Part shown: positions 44,123-51,076 of the stretch, piece by piece
Layout: every line of letters starts with the position of its first letter
How positions within the stretch are numbered: position 1 is the stretch's first letter
From: an uncultured Prevotella sp.
GTDB taxonomy: Bacteria; Bacteroidota; Bacteroidia; Bacteroidales; Bacteroidaceae
Direction: 5' to 3'
Assembly: GCA_947170265.1 (NCBI GenBank)
Contig: CAMVSV010000017.1
Coordinates: 1 to 51,076 of the forward strand
Length of the DNA stretch: 51,076 nt
Program-made: the position numbers and the translations under genes
The notes under the pieces: model-generated
The model's database searches: none
Told to the model about the DNA's origin: nothing
Seen by the model: the letters and a program-made list of their open reading frames with translations, nothing else

Positions 44123-44297
44123 GGTTTTCCATTAGTATTTTTGATTTGTACCATTAACTATTCCTTATAGCAGGAATTACGTTGCAAAGGAATAAATTTC
44201 TGTCTGAACTGACAAGCAATTACCCGTTTTTTTGTTCTTTCCACCAGTCCGGACTGTGGTTTCCGAAGCGTGGGCAGGGTGGTAGCATCACTCCGCA

Positions 44298-44313
44298 ATG
44301 CAAACGTTTGCAT
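44298..44313. promoter_or_regulatory. LacI/GalR-type operator upstream of amylase
   Basis: ATGCAAACGTTTGCAT is a perfect 16-bp palindrome with central CG, the form bound by LacI/GalR-family regulators such as PurR and MalR. It lies 55 nt upstream of the amylase -7 box. No LacI-family gene is in the window. Confidence 0.65.
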
Positions 44314-44367
44314 CCTTTTTGTTGATATAAATCAATGAACGGAACGGTGAACATTGCAGGAAATACC

Positions 44368-44375
44368 TATTTTTG
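44368..44375 (+). promoter_or_regulatory. Amylase promoter -7 box candidate
   Basis: TATTTTTG fits TAnnTTTG. A second reading uses TTTG 44372-44375 as -33 and TACCTTTC at 44397 as -7 with a 21-nt spacer. Leader about 120-140 nt. Confidence 0.4.
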
Positions 44376-44523
44376 CAGTGACAACGCATTGCGATGCTAC
44401 CTTTCTTCGAGAGAACCATAAGGATACTGAAAACCAAAAACTCATACAATTACACTTACTTTTTCTTTTTTTCTACGCCCAAGGGTGGGCATACAACGCT
44501 TTAAAACATTAATCTTTTCAAAC

Positions 44524-47232
44524 ATGCTACGACGACTGACACTCTTCACACTGTGGGTACTGTGCGCCTTGAGCACCATTACCGCCACGGCTGCCTACAC
44601 CGACAACTTCACCGGTGGAAGGAAAGACTTCCGCGACGAGTCAATCTATTTTGTCATAACAACACGCTTCTACGACGGCGACCCCACAAACAACGTGCTC
44701 TGCTGGGACAACCAGGCGGCACAGATACAAAGCAAGGACCCGTGCTGGCGCGGCGACTTCAAGGGACTCATCGACAAGCTCGACTACATCAAGGCCCTTG
44801 GCTTCACCGCTATATGGATAACACCCGTGGTGCAGAATGCCTCGGGCTATGACTATCACGGCTACCATGCCATGGACTTCTCCAGCGTGGACCTGCGCTA
44901 TGAGAGCCGCACCGCGTGGGGCGCACAGAAGGACGTGAAGTTTCAGGACCTCATCGACGCCGCCCATGCCAAGGGACTGAAGATAGTGCTCGACATTGTG
45001 CTGCAACACACTGGCAACTTCGGTGAGAGCCACTTCTGCAAACTCTATGAGCGCGACCAGAACATTCGCAACCAAGCAAAGATAGAGGCATGTATGCACC
45101 CCACCGACATTCTCGGAGGAGAGAGCTACTGGGACATTCCCACAAACAAGCAATATGACTACCGTTTCAAGTTCATAAAGAACACCGACGGACAAAACCA
45201 TGACAGCAACAACTACTGGCATCACCTCGCCACGCAGTGGAACTGGGACGATCCCTCACGATGGTGGGGACAGATTGCCGGCGACTGCGTAGACCTGAAC
45301 ACCGAGAACCCCGCCGTGAGCGAATATTTAGTGAAGTGCTACGGCGAGTTCATCAAGATGGGTGTCGACGCCTTCCGTATCGACACCTCGGGCCATGTGG
45401 CGCGCCTTACCTTCAACACCTCGTTCATACCACAGCTCGCCGCCCTTGGCGAGCAGTATAAGAGCAAGCGCCTCAACCAATGTCCGTTCTACATGTTCGG
45501 CGAGGTGTGCGCACGCTACAGCGAGGTGACCTATCGTGATCAGCCAAACCTCTCACCCTATTTCTATACATGGAAGTCAGACCAGAGCCTCATGAACGAG
45601 TTCAAGACCTATGATGCCAAGTGGTGGGCATCGAAGTTCGTGAAGGAAGGAGCCGAACCCCTTGGCAACATGCTCACATGTCTCAAGGAGAAAGCCTTCA
45701 GCAACAAATCCGACAACCACCTGCTGAAGAACGGAAGCTACCACACCCCCGACTATTCAAAAGCCTCCGGCTTCAACGTCATCGACTTCCCAATGCACTA
45801 CAACTTCTCCAATCCCTCGTCGGCACTGAGCATAGCACAGAAGGGCGACCACCTGTATAACGACGCCACCTACAACGTGGTCTACAAGAACGGTCACGAC
45901 TACTCGCCGCAACCCAGCGACAAGACGCGGAAGAACCCTTCCACAGCCGACCTCTTCTTCATGTTCACCTTCAGGGGCATACCCTGTGTATACTACGGCT
46001 CAGAGGTAGACTTCCAGTCGGGCAAGGAGATTGATCCGGGACCCAACGGACCGCTCTCCAACACCGGCAGGGCATACTTCGGACACTATCTCGAAGGCAC
46101 CGTCAAAGCCACCGACTTCGGAGAATATACAGCTTCGGGCAGCGTGGCGCAGACACTCAACAGCAAACGCTCGCAATACATACGCCGCCTGAACCTCATA
46201 CGCAAGGCTGTGCCGGCACTGCGGAAGGGACAATACCAGATACTTTCCACCAACCCCATAGTGTTCAAACGCATATATTCGGGCAGCGAGGTGGTAGTGG
46301 CCATGGGCAACTACGCCTGTCCCAGCGGTTTCTACGACGTGTGGGGCGGCACCGATGGCTACCACATCTATGTGAAAGGAGCCAGTGCGCAGATTGGAAA
46401 GAGCATCACCAACGGTGCCAACCCGTCGTTCACCGACCCGGGTGCCACACAGTGGTGGAGCAAGGACGATGTGGTGGAAGGACCGGCTGTGAAACTCTCA
46501 CCCAACGGCGGCTCGTTCAAGACCTCCTCGCAGAAGGTAAAGGCCACACTCAACGAGGCTGCCGCCTCGGGATGGTACAGGATTGGCAACGGCAACAAGG
46601 TGTCGCTCACCAAAGGCAACACGGAGACCTTCACCATAGGCAACGACATGGACTACGGCGAAAGCATCACAGTGACATGGGAAGCCACAGCCACCGACGG
46701 CACCAAGGGCAGCGGCAGCGCCACCTACAAGAAAATAAACCCCGACAACCTCATACATGCCTACTTCATCAACACTCCCGGATGGAGCAACGTGATGTGC
46801 TGGGCATGGATAGAAGGTGGCGAGAACTTCACCGGTGGGTCTTGGCCCGGAGTAAACTGCACCAAGCTCAAGCAGAAGGGCGACAACGGTGAAGAGATAT
46901 GGGAATGGACATACACCGGCAACTCCTCGGCATCTCCGGCAATGATAATCTTCAACAACGGCAACGGAGGCAATGGCAACCAGACTGCCGACATGGTGTT
47001 CACCAACGGTGGCTTCTACAACTTCAACGGTGCCACAGCCAAACCCTCGGGATTTGTGGAGACAGCCATCGGCAACCTTGCCAAGCAGTCCTCAGGTGGG
47101 TATAAGCCCATCAAGGTGTATAACCTCAGCGGCACCCATGTGGCTACGGTAAACAGCGTAGGCGATGCCATTCGCAGCCTGCCGCGCGGCACCTATGTGA
47201 TGAATGGAAAGAAAGTAATGATTGACAATTGA
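44524..47232 (+). CDS. Secreted alpha-amylase (GH13) with starch-binding domain
   Basis: 902 residues. Signal peptide MLRRLTLFTLWVLCALSTITATA. GH13 catalytic barrel: YDYHGYHAMDF (region I), GVDAFRIDT with nucleophile Asp287, FGEV with acid/base Glu327, and NGHDYSP with Asp459 in place of the usual NHD motif. Then a chitobiase/FN3-like domain (about 660-735) and a CBM26-like starch-binding domain (YFINTPGWSNVMCWAWIEGG, about 742-835). It ends in the short T9SS-like tail LPRGTYVMNGKKVMIDN. Cleaves alpha-1,4-glucans outside the cell. No SusC/SusD pair is adjacent; a LacI-type operator is upstream. Confidence 0.92.
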   Translation: MLRRLTLFTLWVLCALSTITATAAYTDNFTGGRKDFRDESIYFVITTRFYDGDPTNNVLCWDNQAAQIQSKDPCWRGDFKGLIDKLDYIKALGFTAIWITPVVQNASGYDYHGYHAMDFSSVDLRYESRTAWGAQKDVKFQDLIDAAHAKGLKIVLDIVLQHTGNFGESHFCKLYERDQNIRNQAKIEACMHPTDILGGESYWDIPTNKQYDYRFKFIKNTDGQNHDSNNYWHHLATQWNWDDPSRWWGQIAGDCVDLNTENPAVSEYLVKCYGEFIKMGVDAFRIDTSGHVARLTFNTSFIPQLAALGEQYKSKRLNQCPFYMFGEVCARYSEVTYRDQPNLSPYFYTWKSDQSLMNEFKTYDAKWWASKFVKEGAEPLGNMLTCLKEKAFSNKSDNHLLKNGSYHTPDYSKASGFNVIDFPMHYNFSNPSSALSIAQKGDHLYNDATYNVVYKNGHDYSPQPSDKTRKNPSTADLFFMFTFRGIPCVYYGSEVDFQSGKEIDPGPNGPLSNTGRAYFGHYLEGTVKATDFGEYTASGSVAQTLNSKRSQYIRRLNLIRKAVPALRKGQYQILSTNPIVFKRIYSGSEVVVAMGNYACPSGFYDVWGGTDGYHIYVKGASAQIGKSITNGANPSFTDPGATQWWSKDDVVEGPAVKLSPNGGSFKTSSQKVKATLNEAAASGWYRIGNGNKVSLTKGNTETFTIGNDMDYGESITVTWEATATDGTKGSGSATYKKINPDNLIHAYFINTPGWSNVMCWAWIEGGENFTGGSWPGVNCTKLKQKGDNGEEIWEWTYTGNSSASPAMIIFNNGNGGNGNQTADMVFTNGGFYNFNGATAKPSGFVETAIGNLAKQSSGGYKPIKVYNLSGTHVATVNSVGDAIRSLPRGTYVMNGKKVMIDN

Positions 47233-47237
47233 AAACA

Positions 47238-47275
47238 ACAACGCCGCTTGCGAAGAAAATCGCAGGCGGCGTTGT
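47238..47275 (+). terminator. Hairpin after the amylase gene
   Basis: A 16-bp stem, 47238-47253 with 47260-47275, loop AGAAAA, 6 nt after the stop. Only a weak T tract follows (GATATTT), so it may attenuate rather than end transcription before the next gene at 47306. Confidence 0.6.
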
Positions 47276-47305
47276 GATATTTACCAAACAAATAACCGAA
47301 AAGCA

Positions 47306-48712
47306 ATGAACAAAAATGTAACTCTTCTATTGATGATGTTCCTTGGCACGGCTATCAATGCCGGTGCACAAGGCAGTGCGGAAGGAATAACGCCGCTCAA
47401 GGCTCCGTCGCCCGATAAAGCCACCATCGTGCTCAATGCACAATACGACCCATGGAACGACGGCACGGGCTATCAGATGCTGCTCGATGCCACCCATACG
47501 GCTTACGGCAAGGAGTATGGCAGCTCGACAGCCGAAATCAACACAACCTTCGTATATGATGCAGCAGCGACCTACACCTTGCCGCTCAATGCCGACTTTG
47601 CCGGAAACAACATTGTGCGCAAGGCAGTATGTTCCATAGAAGTGCCCGAGGGCACCTACGACGTGGTGGTGCTCAACCCCTCTCCAAGCGAAAACAAGGT
47701 TTATTTGCCCGGTAGAAGCGGCAACGTAGCCCCTACGGGCGACGACTTCTTTTTCGAGAAAGGCAGGATCTATGAGTTCGTGATAGGAATGGACGGCAGC
47801 AACGACAAGATAAACCTCTATGTCGACGGCACATACTATGAGGTACATGAGCCGCAGGACATACATGCTTCCGACATCACAGCCGACGCCGCCACCATCG
47901 TGTGGGAAGCTGCCGGAGAGTCAACGTGGAACCTGCGCTACCGCACTTCAGCCAAGGGCGTGTCCTACGACTTTGAAGACCTCGGACAGCTCTCCGCCTT
48001 CAAGACCATCGACAACGACGGTGACGAAAACGGATGGGACTGGCAGCAAGACATGAACTACGCCTGGTCGGGTGAGGGTATGCTGACATCGAGAAGCTGG
48101 AAAGACAAGAACCTCACACCCGACAACTGGATTGTAACTCCCAAGGTTGACCTCTTTGGCAGCGTCAGCCTGATGGCATCAGGCTTCCAGGAAAAATATA
48201 GCGACGAGCATTTCGCCATCTATGTATGCGAGGAAGAAGACTTCACGGCGGTTGAGGACTTCAAGCAGCTGTCCGACGAGTTCATCACCACCTTCGGATA
48301 CCAGTCCTACAGTGCAAGCCTGGAAGCCTATGAAGGCAAGCAAGGCTATGTGGCTCTGCGCCACTTCAACTGTTCCGGCATCAACATGCTGCTCGTCGAC
48401 GACCTCACCATCGGCATTCCTGCCGGTGAATGGGTGGAGATTGACGGCGTGGGTGAGCCGCAGGCAGTGCTCAACGGGTTGGCTCCGCTGACAGACTACA
48501 CGGTGGAGGTGCAGACCGTGGGTGCATTGGGAAAATCAAAATGGGTGAGCATGGGCAGCTTCACCACTGGCGAAGCCTCTGCCATCAATGCCGTCGGCAT
48601 TCATCCACAAGACAGCGGCAGCTGGTTTACCGTCAGTGGCACAAGGCTCAGCGGCAAACCCGCACGCAAGGGTGTGTATATATTCAACGGGAAGAAGGTC
48701 GTGGTGAGATAA
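47306..48712 (+). CDS. Gingipain-adhesin-like secreted protein (DUF2436 plus cleaved-adhesin domain)
   Basis: 468 residues from ATG 47306 (MNKNVTLLLMMFLGTAINAGA, cut before Gln). Residues about 30-195 resemble DUF2436 of gingipain/HagA adhesins (ATIVLNAQYDPWNDGTGYQM then LLDATHTAYG; CSIEVPEGTYDVVVLNPSPS). A short FN3-like segment frames a cleaved-adhesin domain (about 230-375: TIDNDGDENGWDW, TPDNWIVTPKV, FAIYVCEE, VALRHFNCSGINMLLVDDLT). The tail ARKGVYIFNGKKVVVR is T9SS-like. No protease domain is attached, so it is a free adhesin. It follows the amylase gene after a hairpin and may share its transcript. Confidence 0.82.
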   Translation: MNKNVTLLLMMFLGTAINAGAQGSAEGITPLKAPSPDKATIVLNAQYDPWNDGTGYQMLLDATHTAYGKEYGSSTAEINTTFVYDAAATYTLPLNADFAGNNIVRKAVCSIEVPEGTYDVVVLNPSPSENKVYLPGRSGNVAPTGDDFFFEKGRIYEFVIGMDGSNDKINLYVDGTYYEVHEPQDIHASDITADAATIVWEAAGESTWNLRYRTSAKGVSYDFEDLGQLSAFKTIDNDGDENGWDWQQDMNYAWSGEGMLTSRSWKDKNLTPDNWIVTPKVDLFGSVSLMASGFQEKYSDEHFAIYVCEEEDFTAVEDFKQLSDEFITTFGYQSYSASLEAYEGKQGYVALRHFNCSGINMLLVDDLTIGIPAGEWVEIDGVGEPQAVLNGLAPLTDYTVEVQTVGALGKSKWVSMGSFTTGEASAINAVGIHPQDSGSWFTVSGTRLSGKPARKGVYIFNGKKVVVR

Positions 48713-48738
48713 GAAGGCTTGTCACCACAACACCTGCA

Positions 48739-50469
48739 TTATTCATTCTTTCCTGAGGTGGAGGGCTCCATAGGGCTCTCCACTATTTCTTTAGCCCTCT
48801 CCAACGCAATGTTTATGTGGCTGCAGATGTTTTCCTCGCCGAGCATGTTGCGGAACCCGGCTTTGGCAAGCACCTTCTCCACCTTTTCGTTCACACCGGA
48901 GAGCACCACGGTGATGCCTTCTTTCTGACTCATGAGACAGAGGTTGGTGAGGTTGTGTATTCCCGTGGAGTCGACAAACGGCACCTTTCTCATCCTAATG
49001 ATGCGCACCTTCGGACGTGTGCCGAACGTTGCCATTATTTCCTCAAACCTGTTGCCGGCACCGAAGAAGTAGGGACCGTTTATCTCATACACCTCCACGC
49101 CGTCGGGTATGACGAGGTGCTCGAGGTTGCCCATCTGGAAGTCGCTGTCTTCGGTGGGCGGTTCTATCTCGTCGCTTATGACGCGCACCTCGGTGGTCTC
49201 TGCCATGCGGCGCATGAACAGCAGGCAGGCAATGATGAGTCCCACCTCGATGGCTATGGTGAGGTCGAAGATGATGGTGAGCAGGAAGGTTATCAGCAGC
49301 ACGGTGATGTCGCTCTTGGGGTTGCGCAGTATGGAGCAGAACGAGCGCCATCCACACATGCCGTAGCTCACCACCACGAGCACTCCGGCGAGACACGCCA
49401 TGGGGATATACTGTGCCAGCGGCATGAAAAAGAGAAAGATCATCAGCAACACCGCGGCATGCACGATGCCGGCAATGGGTGTGCGTCCGCCGTTGTTTAT
49501 GTTTGTCATGGTGCGGGCTATGGCTCCCGTCGCCGGTATGCCGCCGAAGAGCGGCGTGGCAATGTTGGCGAGTCCCTGGGCTATGAGCTCGGTGTTGGAG
49601 TTATGGCGGTCGCCCGTCACACCGTCAGCCACGGTGGCAGAGAGCAGCGACTCTATGGCTCCGAGTATGGCTATCGTTATGGCTGGCGACACCAGACCCT
49701 TGATGCCCTCCCACGACAGCACCGGAACCTGGGCTTCGGGCAGTGCGGCAGTGATGGCAAAGCGGTCGCCAATGGTCTCTATGGTGCCCACGCCGGCATA
49801 TTGCTTCAGCAGGAGCACTCCCACCGTCATCACGATGATGGCAACGAGCGACCCCGGAATCTTGTGTAGCACGCTGCCACGCGTCAGCCTGGGCCACAGG
49901 CTGATGAGTGCCACGCTTGCCACTCCCACCGCTGCGCTCCACCAGTCTACGGCATCGATGTTGCGGAAGTAGCATATCCATTTCTCAATGAAGTCAGAGG
50001 GCACCTCCGTGACTTGCAGTCCCAGCAGGTCTTTCACCTGTGTGGTGAAGATGGTCACGGCAATACCGCTTGTGAACCCCACCACTATGGGGTAGGGAAT
50101 GTATTTGATTATAGAGCCGAGGTGCAGCAGTCCAAACAGTATGAGAAACGCTCCCGCCATGAGGGTGGCTATGGTGAGCCCCTGCATGCCGTATTGCCCA
50201 ATGATGTTGTAGATGATGATGATGAAGGCACCGGTGGGTCCGCCTATCTGCACCTTGCTTCCTCCGAACACCGAGATTATCAAGCCGGCAACGAAGGCGG
50301 TGATGATGCCTTTCTCCGGCGACACTCCCGAGGCTATGGCGAAGGCTATTGCCAGCGGCAGCGCCACAATGCCCACTATGATGCCCGCCATAAGGTCGGC
50401 GGAAAAGGTCTTCTTGTCGTAATTTCTCAGTGTTGCCACTATGCGCGGCACGAATGTGTTCTGACTCAT
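48739..50469 (-). CDS. SulP-family anion transporter with STAS domain
   Basis: 576 residues from ATG 50469. SLC26/SulP family: about 12 TM helices starting FSADLMAGIIVGIVALPLAI, the signature GPTGAFIIII near residue 80, a mid-chain SLLSATVADGVTGDRHNSNT, and a C-terminal STAS domain (VEVYEINGPYFFGAGNRFEE ... VPFVDSTGIHNLTNLCLMSQ). Transports sulfate, bicarbonate or dicarboxylates by family; the substrate is not determined. Transcribed from a duplicated promoter. Confidence 0.92.
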   Translation of the reverse strand: MSQNTFVPRIVATLRNYDKKTFSADLMAGIIVGIVALPLAIAFAIASGVSPEKGIITAFVAGLIISVFGGSKVQIGGPTGAFIIIIYNIIGQYGMQGLTIATLMAGAFLILFGLLHLGSIIKYIPYPIVVGFTSGIAVTIFTTQVKDLLGLQVTEVPSDFIEKWICYFRNIDAVDWWSAAVGVASVALISLWPRLTRGSVLHKIPGSLVAIIVMTVGVLLLKQYAGVGTIETIGDRFAITAALPEAQVPVLSWEGIKGLVSPAITIAILGAIESLLSATVADGVTGDRHNSNTELIAQGLANIATPLFGGIPATGAIARTMTNINNGGRTPIAGIVHAAVLLMIFLFFMPLAQYIPMACLAGVLVVVSYGMCGWRSFCSILRNPKSDITVLLITFLLTIIFDLTIAIEVGLIIACLLFMRRMAETTEVRVISDEIEPPTEDSDFQMGNLEHLVIPDGVEVYEINGPYFFGAGNRFEEIMATFGTRPKVRIIRMRKVPFVDSTGIHNLTNLCLMSQKEGITVVLSGVNEKVEKVLAKAGFRNMLGEENICSHINIALERAKEIVESPMEPSTSGKNE

Positions 50470-50539
50470 AAAAGGTGTTACGATATATCCTAAAAACAAT
50501 AAGGTGGGGTCATCAAGAACCCACCTGAAAAACAGGCTG

Positions 50540-50570
50540 CAAAGTTACGAATAAGCGAGCGAAATGCAAA
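50540..50570 (-). promoter_or_regulatory. SulP promoter P1
   Basis: Minus strand TTTG (50570-50567), 19 nt, TAACTTTG (50547-50540): full consensus. Leader about 60 nt. Confidence 0.8.
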
Positions 50571-50704
50571 ATGAAAACTTGTTTTTATTTTCATTTCCGA
50601 GTGGAAGTAACTTATTCAAAGTTATGAATAAGCGAGCGAAATGCAAAATGAAAACTTGTTTTTTATTTTCATTTCCGAGCGGAAGTAACTTATTCAAAAG
50701 TTAC
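50541..50704. repeat. Tandem 77-nt repeat carrying a promoter
   Basis: Two units (50549-50617 and 50626-50695) each begin GAATAAG and end CTTATTC, separated and bordered by AAAGTTAC/AAAGTTAT. Inside each, AATGAAAA and TTTTCATT form a further inverted pair. The units differ at three positions including one extra T. Confidence 0.8.
50617..50647 (-). promoter_or_regulatory. SulP promoter P2
   Basis: The second repeat unit gives an identical layout: TTTG (50647-50644), 19 nt, TAACTTTG (50624-50617). Confidence 0.65.
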
Positions 50705-50868
50705 AGAAAGAAGACAAAATCTGCGGAAAAATGGCGTGAAACATTTTGTGAACAAACGTGAAGATTTGTAAAAATATTTACAACTTCTTTAACATTTGGG
50801 CGGTGGGAAAGGCTTAAAAAATAGCCTTAGTAACTCATTGATTATCAAATGTTTGGAAGGGGCATTTT

Positions 50869-50949
50869 AAAAGAGCCTCTTTTAGCGTGCAAAAGAGCCT
50901 CTTTTGGAAGGTAAAAGAGCCTCTTTCGCAATGCGAAAGTGGCACTTTC
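50869..50949. repeat. 22-nt periodic palindrome array B
   Basis: AAAAGAG-C-CTCTTTT palindromes begin at 50869 and 50891, with a near-complete one at 50913; a variant palindrome GAAAGTG-G-CACTTTC begins at 50935. All four are spaced exactly 22 nt apart. Sequence is unrelated to array A, but period and palindromic form are the same. Confidence 0.75.
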
Positions 50950-51076
50950 GTTTTCTCACTGTGCGGAGAATATTTTCCGTTCACATTTGTTAACTGTTTC
51001 ACGGAATTGAAAAATCATGCGGAAAGGGTGTTTTTCATGTCCCGCAGAACTTTCCGATTAAGCGAGAGCAATCAAA

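Larger units (their letters stand above)
44123..44523. other. Intergenic stretch between upp and amylase
   Basis: Holds a near-consensus upp -7 box (minus-strand TTCCTTTG, 44185-44192), a perfect 12-bp palindrome CAGTCCGGACTG (44245-44256), the LacI-type operator (44298-44313) and amylase promoter candidates. The amylase frame is open back to 44485, but ATG 44524 begins the signal peptide. Confidence 0.55.
50470..51076. other. Intergenic stretch of repeats upstream of the SulP gene
   Basis: No gene. It contains the duplicated promoter repeat (50541-50704), a perfect TTGTAAA-AATA-TTTACAA hairpin (50766-50783) and array B (50869-50949). The short frame at 50564-50761 is created by the repeat and is not credible. 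Confidence 0.6.

Noticed and set aside
44245..44256. CAGTCCGGACTG palindrome as terminator
   Set aside because: The T run lies on the wrong side for either flanking gene; it may be an operator, but I cannot support this.
48817..49869. 350-residue frame antisense to the SulP gene
   Set aside because: His/Gly rich shadow frame of a transmembrane protein gene.
50564..50761. 65-residue repeat protein
   Set aside because: The duplicated LFSFPSGSNLF is just the translation of the tandem promoter repeat.
50869..50949. CRISPR array
   Set aside because: The intervening 7-8 nt are far too short for spacers.

Overview
The window looks like a chromosomal segment of a Bacteroidales bacterium, most probably a Prevotellaceae member. 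The grounds are: the promoters I can read fit the Bacteroidetes pattern TTTG-N19-21-TAnnTTTG; start codons lack Shine-Dalgarno sequences; most secreted proteins have Gln right after the predicted signal peptidase cut; several large secreted proteins end in type IX secretion (T9SS)-like C-terminal tails; and lineage-typical families are present (BspA-like LRR protein, DUF4294, DUF6089, DUF6242, an OmpH triplet next to BamA). No species is assigned.

Layout. 0-7.4 kb: an intergenic repeat region, a BspA-like LRR surface protein, a 68-residue MKKTYIKP peptide and a large multidomain FN3/adhesin protein. 7.4-10.1 kb: rbfA, a LolC/E-like permease, tRNA-Arg(CCU) and an ADP-ribosylglycohydrolase. 10.1-17 kb: an efflux operon on the minus strand (TolC, HlyD-type lipoprotein, twin-NBD ATPase, two ABC-2 permeases) facing a divergent AraC regulator; a long inverted repeat spans both promoters. 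17-20 kb: an intergenic 22-nt periodic palindrome array, a helix-hairpin-helix beta-rich protein and a KilA-N protein. 20.3-26 kb: DUF4294; an Lrp, C26 amidotransferase and glutaminyl-cyclase-like M28 operon; three tandem FKBP prolyl isomerases. 26-28.2 kb: O-methyltransferase and aroQ facing xerD over one palindromic promoter. 28.2-36.3 kb: an eight-gene envelope run (DUF6242, DUF6089, uppS, bamA, three OmpH/Skp, murI). 36.4-41.6 kb: an AT-rich accessory segment with three secreted proteins, including a metzincin protease and a phage-tail-type S74 chaperone protein, both with T9SS type A tails, then a 665-nt non-coding stretch with a good orphan promoter. 41.6-44.1 kb: pckA and upp. 44.1-48.7 kb: a secreted alpha-amylase behind a LacI-type operator, and a gingipain-adhesin-like protein. 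48.7-51 kb: a SulP transporter with a tandemly duplicated promoter repeat and a second 22-nt periodic palindrome array.

The common theme is envelope biogenesis and protein export: folding factors (FKBPs, OmpH/Skp), the insertase BamA, undecaprenyl diphosphate synthase, an enzyme likely to cap exported proteins as pyroglutamate, and T9SS-like cargo. The most unusual signals are the two unrelated 22-nt-period palindrome arrays, the covarying REP-like element, the orphan promoter with possible ncRNA, the operon containing the cyclase-like enzyme, and the S74 protein whose predicted self-cleavage would separate its passenger from its sorting tail.
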